Of a stretch of DNA of 64,000 nt, positions 21,540 to 34,337 are shown piece after piece. This stretch comes from Rutidosis leptorrhynchoides (Eukaryota > Streptophyta > Magnoliopsida > Asterales > Asteraceae). Positions within the stretch are counted from its first letter, which is position 1; each line of letters opens with the position of its first letter. The notes beneath the pieces are model-generated. The model was not told the DNA's origin, did no database searches, and saw only the letters and a list, made by a program, of their open reading frames with translations. The stretch covers positions 292,644,001-292,708,000 of the forward strand of contig NC_092341.1 in the NCBI RefSeq assembly GCF_046630445.1, given 5' to 3'. The position numbers and the translations under genes are program-made.

Positions 21540-22876
21540 TAAAAGGATCCATCCTAATCCATCCGGACGAATACATTACATTTGGTTACATCGCGAGGTA
21601 ATTGACCTCTATATGATACATTTTACAAACATTGCATTCGTTTTTTAAAAAGACAAACTTTCATTACATCGAAAGTTGACGACATGCATACCATTTCATA
21701 ATATATCCAAACTATAATTGATTTGATAATAATCTTGATGAACTTAACGACTCAAATGCAACGTCTTTTGAAATATGTCATGAATGACTCCAAGTAATAT
21801 CCTTAAAATGAGCAAATGCACAGCGAAAGATTTCTTTCATACCTGAGAATAAACATGCTTTAAAGTGTCAACCAAAAGGTTGGTGAGTTCATAGGTTTAT
21901 CATAACAATCATTTCAGTATATTAATAGACCACAAGATATCCGTTTATAAATATATGTACACTCACAAGTGTATAAAAGTATTCTATAAGTTGTAGGCAC
22001 CCGGTAACAAGCCTTAACGTTCATGTTTTACCCTCTTAAGTACACCAAATCATGTGTGTTTAAAATAACCTCGAAGTACTAAAGCATCCCATAGTCAGGA
22101 TGGGGTTTGTCAGGCCCAATAGATCTATCTTTAGGATTCCGCCTACCGTACATAGACAAGTAGTTTAATGTTACCAAGCTAAGGGTATATTTCTGGTTTA
22201 AACCCACATAGAATTAGTTTTAGTACTTGTGCCTATTTCGTAAAACATTTATAAATCAGCGCATGTATTCTCAGCCCAAATATATATATATAAAAAGGGA
22301 GCAAATGAAACTCACCATACTGTATTTTGTAGTAAAAATACATATGACATCATTTAATAAGTGTAGGGTTGGCTTCGGATTCACGAACCTATATCATTTG
22401 TGTATATATATTAATATATATATATAATCGTAATCGAACAAATTTATATATATTATATCTTAAATTATATATTATACTTATTTAGTTTGTGTATCTATCC
22501 AAAATGTTGAATATATATATATATATAGCTATATTTATCTCATATTAGTATTATTTTGAAAATATCTAACTTGTCATTTATGAATATTTATATACAAATT
22601 GTTATACGATTAATATATATTTATAATCTTAATAATATCCTTAACTTTTATTTTCAATAAAATCTTAATGTTAATATTATTGATAATACTAAAAATAATA
22701 ATACTTGAATGATACAGTTTATAATAATCTTAATAATACTAACGTTATTAATATGTCTAATACTTATAAATTTAATATGATATTTATTACTAATAACTAT
22801 AATACTAATTATTTTATTAATCTTAGTATATATAATAACAATTGTAATTATTAATAATAGCAATAACAATAACAAC

Positions 22877-22908
<32 letters not shown>

Positions 22909-22917
22909 CATAATAAC

Positions 22918-22950
<33 letters not shown>

Positions 22951-24648
22951 TTTTTTTAAAAAGAAAGACTACCTTTAAAAGCCTCTAATAAAAAGAATGC
23001 ACTCGGTGAGGATCGAACCCGAGACCCCTCGCTAACCCGCAACACATTAAACCATCCATCCAATTCGATTTTTCTATTTTTTTATCCCTTTCTGTTTAAT
23101 TATAACACAGGTTGTTTTCCGTTCTTCTCCATAAAAAAATCAACCAGGAATACCATGTCTATGAAACGAATCCCTAATCCATACTTAAGTCTTGAAATTA
23201 TTTTATAAATAATTAGTGTTAGATACTTTTATTAAACAAAAAAAATATATATATAAACAAACACAGCCTGGTACTAGTTCGTGACTCAATAAAGAAAAAA
23301 AAAATTATAAATACTGAAATAGAAAAAGCTGTTCGACGTGAAGGAGAGAAAAAAAAATTCGATTTTGATTTTGAGAACTTTTTAGATCAAACTTACAACA
23401 CAAAATAGATTGTAATCCACTCCTTGAATCTATTGGAATCGTTAATTGCAGTTGATTCGCAACAACAAAGTCGAATTTCTTCATGAACGATTCGGTTGAC
23501 TTTTTGAGAGTAAACTTTGACTCTTTAAATTTGAACTCAATAAATGGAATTGAACGTTGAGACTTTACAGAAGGTTTGAGTAGGAGGTTCCTAACACTAC
23601 TACATTTAAGAATTTTGTTAAATCATTCGAATTTGGTTTTTGGGCAAAAAGTTGGATGTACAGGGGACCGTATGAGTTCATTCCTTTTTTTCTGTTTTGA
23701 TTTCTCAATTGCTGTTGTGATTATCATTATATATAAAGTGTAAATCGATTATTTGAAACTGTTAACACTAGTACGATCGATTAATTATTTAATGGAATCT
23801 TGTAGATAGAAATTATCACTCAAGAAGACAAGGGAATAAAAATAAAAACAGAAAGCAGATTTCTTATGATTTTCATAGCTGTATTGATTTGAGAAGATGA
23901 CCTTTAATAGAATCAGACAAGAAAAAAAATATCAAACATTGACTAAAAAGATTTCGTACGAATCTGAGATTAAATATGTATATCAGTATATATTTTTATA
24001 TATATCTGTAGTTATATATATGTATATATCTGTAATTTCTATTTGTATCTTCCTGTATTTGTATATGTATTTATATGTAGATGAATTATTTGCATTTATA
24101 AATCTGTATTTATACATCTCTATTTATTATAAATCTTAATACTTAATAAATATACCATATTAATAATAATACACTTAATATTATGATTAATAGTAATAAA
24201 ATTTATAATAATATGATAGTATTAATAATATTATTGTTATTAATGATAATGATAATAATTGTTGTAGTAATAATATTATTAATAACAATAATAGTACTAA
24301 TTATAATAATACTAATATTAAAAGTATTAACAATATTATTCTAACAAATCTATTTATATTTGTAGTATATATACGTATTATTTTTCACATAATATATCAT
24401 ATAATAATTCTTATTAAACATTTATCGAATATTTAACATTTATATGTTATATATATATATATGTTTCAACATAATAATTGCTAATAGACTCATTTATATA
24501 TATTTATCTTATATTATATGGGTTCATAATAATATTATATATTTATATATTCATTTTAATAATAATCTAATTACTCTTGTTCATTATTTTACATTAAATT
24601 TCAAATTGATTAAGGTGTATTTTATTGATTCAAAATATTATATAATTT

Positions 24649-24742
<94 letters not shown>

Positions 24743-24904
24743 TATTTATTTATACACAACTGTTCGTGAATCGTCGAGGATGGTCAAATGAATAGATGAA
24801 TCAGTTCAAAGTTTTTGAGACTAAACCTAACAGGCTTTGCTTATCGTGTCGAAATTATATAAAGACTAAGTTTAAATTTTGTCGGAAATTTCCGAGTCGT
24901 CACA
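21540..24904 (-). repeat. 5' LTR of the LARD
   Basis: 3365 bp. The inner end is TAAAAGGATCC, where the partner has TGAAAGGATCC, so the terminal dinucleotide has mutated. It contains a (TA)n run of about 90 bp at 24651-24739, longer than in the partner LTR, and an (AAT)n run at about 22877-22950. Confidence 0.9.
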
Positions 24905-25165
24905 AAATATAATGGTAAACTATTAAGAACCGACTTAATAAGGGCCAAGCGGCCACCAAATGACATCGAACAAGCTTTCCAATCCGCAAGGCGTTTGTTA
25001 AATTTATTCACTACCGGCTCCCAACTTTTTTCCTTGTTCATGTTCGCACCAATCGGTAACCCAAGATAAGTATATGGGAATTTTCCCATATTACACCCGA
25101 AAATGTTAGCCATAGCTTGAACTTCACCATCAATTCCGACTAAGAAATTTGTCGTTGTTTTTACA
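24905..25165 (-). pseudogene. LINE-2, 5' piece beyond the LARD (reverse transcriptase thumb)
   Basis: The minus strand encodes YTYLGLPIGANMNKEKSW, then SFGGRLALIKSVLNSLPLYF, which meets the LARD boundary exactly. The remaining frame resumes at 14411. Homology ends near 25165, which is the 5' truncation point of LINE-2. Confidence 0.85.
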
Positions 25166-25655
25166 AACATATTTATATACTTAATTTGCTCTGAATAAAT
25201 GAACTACATTTATTCTACCACCGCGCTCTTTCAATTTTCTTCACAATACTATTTTCCTTGTTAGTTAAGCCTATATTACAACCTTTTATTGAGACATGTA
25301 TATCGCATACATATGTAACGTAATTAAACCCGTAAAGAGATCTCATATTTGAATAATAATAATATAATAATTATAATTATAATTATATTTATAATTATAA
25401 TTATAAGTTATAATAATAATAATAATAATAAGAAAGTTTGCTTTAAAAATGAGTATATATATTTTTAATAATAATTATTAGTAATTAGTAATAATAAATG
25501 CCTCTTTTAATTTTTTAAAAAATTAAAATATAATTATTAGATGAAGATTGTACAATATGTTTTAAAGTTTGTACATGTGTTAATGGAGTATTTGTAAAAG
25601 ATTGTACAATTTGTTTTAAAATTTGTACATATGGTCATGGAGGTGTTTTATTATA
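25166..25655. other. AT-rich spacer with a short tandem duplication
   Basis: No gene. (AAT)n and ATTATAATTATA-type runs occur at about 25345-25435. Between 25545 and 25650 a unit containing GATTGTACAATNTGTTTTAAA and TTTGTACATNTG occurs twice in tandem. Its second copy overlaps the LINE-3 target duplication. Confidence 0.6.
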
Positions 25656-26566
25656 AGGTTGACACGATATTCTTTGGAGAATGGAGTAGACGTAATGCAC
25701 GCAACATAATGAAACTCCTAAAATGTTATGAGAAAATGTCCGGGTTGAAAGTAATCTTCGCAAAAAGCTGTCTTCATGGGGTTGGTATTCAAAATGACTC
25801 GATAAAAGAACTAGCTTCTTATATGGGTTGTGAAGTTGGGTCTCTCCCTTTCACGTACCTTGGACTCCCGATCGGGTGCAACATGAAAAAATTAAAGGAT
25901 TGGGATTTTGTGGTTGAAAAATTTAAAAAAAGGTTATCGGATTGGAAAGCGAAGCCGTTGTCTTTTGGTGGTCGTATTACCCTCCTAAAGTCGGTTCTTA
26001 GTAGCCTCCCGTTCCACGTCTTCTCCTTATTCCGCGCTCCATCGTGTATCATAAGCTTGCTTGAAGGTATGAGAAGAACTTTCTTTTGGGCGGGTCGGGG
26101 GACAAGTCTAATATGGCTTGGGTTAATTGGGACACGATTCTTAATTCCTACCGGGGGGAGGGGTTGTACATTGGGTCTCTAAACGCTAAAAACCTAGCCT
26201 TACTAGGAAAGTGGTGGTGGCGATTTCGTATGGAACATGATGCATTTTGGGTAAAAGTAGTCACAAGTATTAATGGGCGGGATGGGGGGTTTTGGGTTAT
26301 TCGGATGGAAATCATAACATCAAAGGCGCAATTTGGAACAATGTTAAACATATTGACAAAGATCTTTTCAAAATAAACATGAACCTGGCTAATTCTTTTA
26401 TGCGAGTTATAAGTGATGGTACAGACATCTTATTCTGGAAGGATACCTAGCTCGGTGACAAACCACTATGTGTAAAGTTTAACCGCCTATTCAGATTGGA
26501 GTTGAATAAAGAAGTGAGTGTGAAAGATCGAATCATTAAGCAGGGAACGGACTGCACGTTTAATTG
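25656..26566 (+). mobile_element. LINE-3, first segment (5'-truncated, broken RT)
   Basis: Homology begins inside the catalytic motif region (DTIFFGEWS) and continues through FTYLGLPIGCNMKK and SFGGRITLLKSVLSSLPFH. A frameshift near 26090 moves it to the frame carrying GGSGDKSNMAWVNWD. It breaks at 26566 where gypsy-1 is inserted. The flanks of the whole LINE carry a 29-31 bp imperfect duplication, TTGTACATATGG and following, at 25623-25653 and 41500-41530. Three exons-like segments of one copy (25656-26566, 37931-38258, 40916-41483) total about 1.8 kb. Confidence 0.85.
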
Positions 26567-29500
26567 TGTCATAACCCGTCCTTAACCATAAGAACGTGTT
26601 AAATAACGTATGATTTCATTGCGAGGTATTGACCTCTATATGCGACATTTTTAAAAGAAAAACTGCATATATTATACATTACAAACCATGATTCTTATTT
26701 TTGTTACAAGCTTTGGACAACATAAAAATGATTATCGTTTAGCGATAATCTTCGACTTACAAACTTTACATATAATGATAACAACACGGTTTCTAGCATA
26801 TTTTACAACACAGATCCTCGGGTATGCAGTTTTATTTTTGACACAAATATGCGTACGCAAGATCCTGCTCAAATTCAACATTATGCAGCGGAAGCTTTAG
26901 TAATCTCCTGAGAATAGACATGTTTTAAAAGGTCAACATAAAGTTGGTGAGATATAGGTTTAGTGCCGGCAGCAATATATATATATATATAGACCACAAG
27001 ATTTCGTATATAAACAGTTTAATAAAAATATTCTAAGTGGTTGAGCACTTGGTAACCATACTTAACATTTAATCACGTTGCATATTCCCTTTAATATGAA
27101 ATCTTACTACACCGTACCAAGTGTAGTCACAAAACGAAGTACTGTGCAACCGTTGAATACTGGTCGTCCAGTCCGGTTGGGGTTGTCAGGCCCGATAGAT
27201 CTATCAACAGGATTCGCGTTTACAATACCGCTGTAAATATTAGTTACCAAGCTACAGGGAAGTATGCCAGTGGTACAACTCAACGTAGAATATATTTTTC
27301 AGTTACTTGTGTCCATAACGTAAAACATAAAATACATGTATTCTCATCCCGAAATATTTAGAGTTTAAAAGTGGGACTATATACTCACTGTTGTCTTGAA
27401 GATATATATAATTTGACTTGGTCTCCGGTTGATATCACGAACCTATCCATATATAATATATCAATACCTTTTCTTTTTAAACAAACGTCACATATATATA
27501 CTTGTTATACTTTTAATACTTTGAATAATTCCTTAGTCCGTAGTTAGCAGTTCGTTGTTAGTAATTCAATTTTAATGGTTCATTTTTAGATGTTTAATAT
27601 ACCCGCAATGAAATAAATAAAACCCCCTAACGAAATAAATAAAACCCCATCGTATATGTATTGGTCGAGATTAATCTTGACCCACGGTACCGGTGTTGTC
27701 AAATGACGTGTTGCGTACATAAAGTACCGGTGTTGTCAAATGACGTGTTGCGTACAAACATGGGATCTTATGATTAATCTTCTCGTGTTGTTTGCGGGTG
27801 ATCCTGAACCATATAAAATTGAATTATAAGTACATATATATAAAATATCATGTTATCTTAGAAATATGTGATTTTATTTAATTTTTCCCAATTAATCCCG
27901 AAGTTAAACAAGTCTTGGATAACCAATTTTGTTTCGGTCATAGTTTCTTCGTTACAAATCCGTTTTCGTTGATTCAACTTGCCATCTCCTTGGATCGAGT
28001 TTCTCTTTAAGACTATGAACTGAAAATACCTTGGTTTGTATTCAAAATCACACGACATAGGTGAAACTTTAGTGAAACTTATGAAGTTAATCATTTTCCA
28101 TCATGTAAACAACCTTAAATGATTATTTTTCTAAAAATACTTATACTTTGAGTTAAATCATGAAATTTTTATGTGTTATCATATTCATAGTAAAAATCAT
28201 TTTTCCAGAAAATAAACCTCCAATTCAAAGTTTAAGATGGTTTTTAATTATCCAACCCAAAACAGTCCCCGGTTGCACTCCGACGTCATAAAAACAGTTT
28301 TTAAGGTGTTCTTTGAAAAATCAAGTTATACCTTGTTAAATTAGCATGTAATTAAGTTATATTACAGGTCTTGAAGTATTTTAAAAGTTAAGTTAGAAGG
28401 ATCTATTTAGTTTGCAAACAAGTTTGAAAACATTCAAACTATGTTCTTGTTGTTAAAATTTTATACCACAAAATAAGATAGCTATATATATATGAATCGA
28501 ATAAGGTTATGAACATAGATTCTACCTCAAGTTCCTTGGATAAGGTTGTTGTAAAAGAGGAGTAAGAACCTAGAACCAAAAGGGTGATGGAAGTGGATGA
28601 AAGATTGGAAGTAAGTTGGTGTTCTTGGAAGGATTTCTTGAAGTATTTTTGTAAGGTTTTCTTATGAGGTTTAAGTGTTGTTTTTGAAGCTAAATGATGG
28701 GGAAAATGCTTGGAGATGATCAAGTATGAAGTTAAGAGTATTTTGAGAGAGAAATGGAAGTGTAAGTATGAGAAAATGGGGTGAAGAAATGGTGTGCATG
28801 CATAAAAACGTTTTTAGGTTATAAAGGAAAAAAAAATACCTAACTTTGTTTTCTTGCTAAATAATTCATGCTACTTGACAAATGGTTGGTTCCACATGTT
28901 TCTTAATCATTTAAGGCTGCTAAGGAGCAGATTTTTATTGGTATATACCAATAGTAAATACATCTAGAAGCTGCGTATGATACGGGTACATATACCCTAG
29001 GTATACGTATAGAAATCTTTGAGAAAACGGAACGAGGATTCAAATATAGTTATCTTTTGTAAATATACTTATATTGTTTTATGTATTTAAGTCTTTAAAA
29101 GTGATTAAATACATTACTTATACGATATATGTATAAACATTATAGGTCATAAGTATTTAAGTCAAATAACGTTACGTATGGTTATCGTTTTGAAAACTTA
29201 AGTTAGTAGTTTCAAAATATACTTATAACTTATTGTTATTAATACAAAATGAGATATTAAAACATTCCTAGGTCATGTTAAATATGTATATATACATATA
29301 TATACACAAACGTATAATTATCATATATTGTATAGTTCGTGATATCATCGGTCAAACTAGACGGTCAAACGTTGTGTAAAACTCTTTTCGAAAAACATAA
29401 GTCTCGACAATTTGGATTGCTTATCATGTTGGTAAGGTTTAATTTATGTAAATATTAATCTTATAAATATAGAATGATCGAAAAAGTGCGGGTCATTACA
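26567..29500 (-). repeat. 3' LTR of gypsy-1
   Basis: 2934 bp, with plus-strand ends TGTCATAACCCG and CGGGTCATTACA. By eye it differs from the 5' LTR at about nine positions, all transitions, with no length change. An internal duplication of GTTGTCAAATGACGTGTTGC (27692 and 27730 regions) is shared by both. Confidence 0.95.
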
Positions 29501-29536
29501 GTACCTACCCGTTAAATAAATTTCGTCCCGAAATTT
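29501..29536 (-). promoter_or_regulatory. Polypurine-tract region and hairpin of gypsy-1
   Basis: Minus-strand AACGGGTAGGTAC (29501-29513) abuts the 3' LTR. After four bases comes the inverted repeat AAATTTCGGGACGAAATTT (29518-29536), 11 nt downstream of the final gag-pol stop. Confidence 0.7.
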
Positions 29537-29547
29537 TAAAATTGTAC

Positions 29548-32500
29548 CTATTTTGCGTCATCGGGAAACAAGTGTGGATACTTTTGTTTCATTTGATCCT
29601 CTCATTCCCAAGTAAACTCGGGACCCCTTCGAGCATTCCAACGAACCTTAACGATCGGTATGTTGCTCTGCTTGAGCCGTTTAACTTCACGATCCATGAT
29701 TTCGATTGGTTCTTCGATGAATTGTAGTTTCTCGTCGACATGGATTTCTTCAAGAGGAATGGTGAGGTCTTCCTTTGCAAGACACTTCTTAAGGTTCGAG
29801 ACGTGAAAGGTATTATGTACTCCGGCGAGTTGTTGCGGTAACTCGAGTCGATAAGCTACCGGTCCAATGCGTTCGATGATCTTGAACGGGCCTACATATC
29901 TTGGGTTCAGTTTACCTCTTTTACCGAAACGTATTACACCTTTCCAAGGTGACACCTTTAGCATAACCATGTCACCGATCTGAAACTCTAATGGTTTCCT
30001 TCGGACATCAGCGTAGCTCTTTTGGCGACTACGGGCTGTTTTCAATCTCTCTTTGATTTGTACTATCTTTTCAGTAGTTTCATGTATGATCTCGGGACCA
30101 GTTAATTGTCGATCTCCTACTTCATTCCAACAGATAGGAGATCTACACTTCCTTCCGTACAATGCTTCGAATGGTGCAGCTTTAATGCTCGCATGATAAC
30201 TATTATTATACGAGAATTCTGCTAATGGTAGATACTTATCCCATCCGTTTCCAAAATCGATCACACATGCCCCGAGCATGTCTTCAAGAGTCTGAATTGT
30301 TCTTTCACTCTGCCCGTCCGTTTGCGGATGATATGCGGTACTCATATCCAAACGAGTTCCTAGTGCCTCCTGTAGTGATTGCCAGAACTTTGAGGTAAAT
30401 CTACTATCACGATCAGATATAATGGAAATAGGTATTCCATGCCTTGAAACTATTTCCTTTATATATAATCGTAATAATTTCTCCATTCTATCTGTTTCCT
30501 TTATAGGCAAGAAATGTGCAGATTTGGTAAGACGATCAACAATTACCCAAATGGTGTCGTATCCCCAGGCAGTCTTTGGTAACTTCGTGATGAAATCCAT
30601 GGTAATACCGTCCCATTTCCATTCTGGAATTTCTGGTTGTTGAAGTAACCCTGACGGCTTCTGGTGTTCTGCTTTGACTTTGGAACAAGTTAAACATTCC
30701 CCAACATATGTTGCAACGTCTGTCTTCAAATTAGGCCACCAATAATGCGTCTTAAGATCTTGGTACATCTTTCCAACTCCAGGATGTATCGAATATCTTG
30801 TCTTATGTGCCTCGTTCAATATCAACTTCCTTAATCCACCCAACTTCGGTACCCAAATACGATTTGCAAAATATCGACTTCCATCTTCCCGCATAACGAG
30901 TTGCTTCTCATACTTCTTCATTATTTCATTTCCTATATTTTCTTTAGTAAGTGCTTCTCGTTGAACTTCTTTGATTTGTGAGTTGAGATTCATGCGAATT
31001 TTTATGTTCATCGCTCGTACTCGAATTAGTTCTCGTTCCTTTCTGCTTAATGCGTCAGCCACTACATTCGCTTTCCCGGGATGATAGCGAATCTCACAAT
31101 CGTAGTCATTTATCAGCTCGACCCACCTACGTTGCCTCATGTTCAGCTGTTTCTGATCGAAAATATGTTGAAGACTTTTATGATCAGTAAACACAGTGCA
31201 TCTAACCCCATATAAGTAGTGTCTCCATATCTTTAACACAAACACGACTGCTCCCAGTTCTAGATCATGCGTCGTATAATTCCGCTCGTGAATCTTCAAT
31301 TGTCGAGATGCGTATGCAATAACTTTCTTTCGTTGCATAAGAACACAACCAAAACCTTGTCGCGAAGCGTCACAATATATTTCAAAATCATCGTTCCCTT
31401 CAGGTAACGATAAAATAGGCGCCGTAGTTAACTTCTTCTTCAGTAATTGAAATGCGTTCTCCTGCTCCGAGGTCCATTCATATTTCTTCCCTTTTTGCGT
31501 TAATGCTGTCAACGGCTTAGCTATTCGGGAAAAATCTTGAATAAACCTTCTATAATAACCGGCTAAACCCAAAAATTGGCGTATCTGCGTTGGTGTCTTA
31601 GGAGTCTCCCATTTTTCAATGGCTTCAATTTTTGCTGGATCAACCTGAATTCCTTTGCTACTAACAACGTGGCCAAGAAATTGCACTTCTTTCAACCAGA
31701 AAGCACATTTAGAAAATTTAGCATATAGCTGTTCTTTTCTTAACAACTCTAATATCAACCTTACATGCTGCTCATGCTCTTGCTCACTCTTGGAATAGAT
31801 AAGAATATCATCAATGAAAATGATAACAAACTTATCTAAATATGGACTACAAACTCGATTCATGAGGTCCATGAATACAGCTGGCGCATTCGTCAATCCA
31901 AACGGCATAACCAAAAATTCTTAATGACCGTAGCGTGTCCGAAAAGCAGTTTTCGGTATATCTTCTTCTTTGACACGTAATTGATGATAGCCCGATCTTA
32001 GGTCAATTTTCGAGTACACACATGATCCTTGGAGTTGATCAAATAAGTCGTCAATTCTCAGTAGTGGATACCGATTCTTGATAGTTAACTTATTTAATTC
32101 ACGATAATCTATACACATTCGGAAAGATCCGTCTTTCTTCTTGACGAATAAAATTGGAGCTCCCCACGGTGAAGTACTTGGTCGTATGAATCCACGATCC
32201 AGTAATTCTTTTAACTGACTCTGAAGTTCTTTTAACTCGGACGGTGCAAGTCTATATGGAGCACGGGCAACCGGTGCAGCTCCTGGTACAAGATCTATTT
32301 GAAATTCTACAGATCTAAATGGAGGTAATCCTGGCAACTCTTCCGGAAATACTTCAGGAAAATCTCTTGCCACAGGCACGTCATTGATGCACTTCTCTTT
32401 TTCTTTCTTTTCGACTTTATTAACATGTGCTAAGATAGCATAGCACCCTTTCTTCAAGCACTTTTGAGCTTTCAAATAACTAATGAGTTTTAGCTTTGAG

Positions 32501-33978
32501 TTACCCTTCTCTCCATAAATCATTACTGGCGTTTTATTCTTACGAGGAATGCGAATTGCCTTCTTGGCGCACACAACTTCGGCTCCTATTTTGGACATCC
32601 AGTCCATGCCGACTATTACATCAAAACTTCCTAATTCTACGGGTATCAAATCAATCTTAAATGTTTCTCCGGCTAAATTTATTTTACAATCACGGCAAAT
32701 TTTATCGGCTTTAATTAGTTTACCATTAGCTAACTCAATCATGTACTTAGCATCTAGAGGTAATGATGAACAATTCAATTTAGCATGAAAGTCTCTACAC
32801 ACGTAACTTCTATCAGCACCAGTATCAAATATAATAGATGCGGATAAGTTATTAATGGTAAACGTACCCGTAACAAGCTCCGGGTCTTCACATGCCTCTC
32901 TAGCATTAATAACAAATGCTCTCCCACGTGCAGGTCCGATATTCTTCTCTGGATTCGGGCACTGGCTCTTATAGTGACCTTGTTTTCCACACCCAAAACA
33001 AGTAATGGTAGCCAAAGCAGTTCTATTTGCATTGGTGGCAGGAGTCTTGGTACCATTTGTATTTGTAACGAGAGCCCTACAATCTTCAGCAAGATGACCC
33101 TTTTGATTACATTTGTTGCATACCACATTACAGTAACCAGAGTGATGTTTGTGGCATCGGTTGCATAAAGGATTTTGTCCTTTATAACCAAAGCTTAAAC
33201 CACTACCCGCACCTTGCGTGATTTCTTGTTTCTTAAAAGATTGTTGTTGGTTACCTCGATCATAATTTCCATTCCACTTTCTTTTGTTACCTGATACCTT
33301 CACATCAGTATTGGATACTTTCTTATCCATGATGACTTGATCCATTAGCTCGTTTGCCATGGTTATAGCTTCATGAATTGTCTTAGGTTTCGATGCTGTA
33401 ACATTTGCCTTGACCTTTTTGGGCAAACCATCTTTGTACATTTCAATCTTCCGTTCTTCGGTTGGAACCAATTCAGGACATAGCAAAACTAATTCCATGA
33501 ATCGCTGATTGTAGTTGGTGATTTCAGTACCAATAACCTTCAGACTTCGTAATTCATCTTCCAACTTCCTAACCTCGTTCCTTGGACAATATTCGTTGAT
33601 TAACATTGTTTTGAATTCTTCCCATGGAGTATCATAAGCTACATCTCCTCCTACAGCCTTCACATAATTTTTCCACCACGTGAGTGCACTATCTTGTAAA
33701 GTGCATGATGCATACTTGGTCATGTCCTTTTCAACACAACCACTGATTTTAAACACAGTCTCCATCTTTTCTATCCATCGGGTTAAACCGATCGGTCCTT
33801 CTGTTCCACTGAATGATGAGGGCTTGCAAGCTTGAAAAGTTTTGTAAGTGCACCCCACACGAGGATTTGGGTTAACTGCAGCACCTCTTGTAGCCTCGAC
33901 CCATAACATTCTGTCGTTCACTCGCTGATTGATGAGTTCCTGGATTTCTTGTTCCGTCATTCGATTCAATCGCGCCAT
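29548..33978 (-). pseudogene. Gypsy-1 gag-pol, one frame closed by two stops
   Basis: The 1477-codon frame starts ATG 33978. Gag spans roughly residues 1-345, with three knuckle-like cysteine clusters near 272-283, 287-300 ([14 protein letters not shown]) and 327-340 ([14 protein letters not shown]). The protease triad DTGA is near 385. Reverse transcriptase has FIDDILIYS, RNase H begins at [13 protein letters not shown], and integrase has an HHCC zinc site (CLTC) and the D,D,E core around SDRDSRF and [12 protein letters not shown]. The C-terminal tail ending GPEFTWE looks like a chromodomain. Breaks: TAA at 31921-31923 in reverse transcriptase where gypsy-2 has a tyrosine codon, and TGA at 29602-29604 near the end where gypsy-2 has CGA. 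A full-length product is not expected. Confidence 0.92.
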
Positions 33979-34337
33979 TTCCTAATGAAAGAAAATAATT
34001 ATTCACATGGATTATTATAGATGTAGTGTGTATTTATAGTACATTATAGCTTGTTAATAATATGAACCAGGTATTATTATAAAAGCCTTTTCTTCTTATT
34101 AGCGTTTTATAATTATATCTAGGGTAGTACCTACCCGTTAATGTCCATACTTAATAGCTTAGTACAGAATCAATTACTACCATCTAAATAATACTTAACC
34201 ATGGAAAATTATTGCATTTCACACTTCACTATTTTACATATGCTTATCTTACATCGAACATTAAGCAAACCACACTAATAATATTATACAAAACATTATA
34301 TGATCCCATGGTTTAATACGGCAGCGCATCGTTTGGT

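Larger units (their letters stand above)
14412..24904 (-). mobile_element. LARD-type LTR retrotransposon without gag-pol
   Basis: Two long direct repeats (14412-17732 and 21540-24904) flank a 3.8-kb interior. The primer binding site lies next to the right LTR and the polypurine motif next to the left LTR, so the element reads on the minus strand. Outer ends on that strand are TGTGACGAC and TTTCA. The interior has no protease, reverse transcriptase, RNase H or integrase motif on either strand, only a decayed gag-leader-like stretch. Long LTRs plus a non-coding interior fit the definition of a large retrotransposon derivative. It shares primer site, leader and polypurine region with gypsy-1 and gypsy-2, which suggests dependence on such relatives. 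Confidence 0.87.

Noticed and set aside
26688..26900. 70-residue frame repeated at 35118-35330
   Set aside because: It repeats only because it lies in both LTRs of gypsy-1 and is antisense to transcription; the gypsy-2 counterpart has a different frame.
28439..28723. 94-residue frame in the gypsy-1 LTRs with a partial match in gypsy-2 LTRs (53836-54039)
   Set aside because: The match is at DNA level in the presumed leader. The starts and reading frames are not kept between copies.
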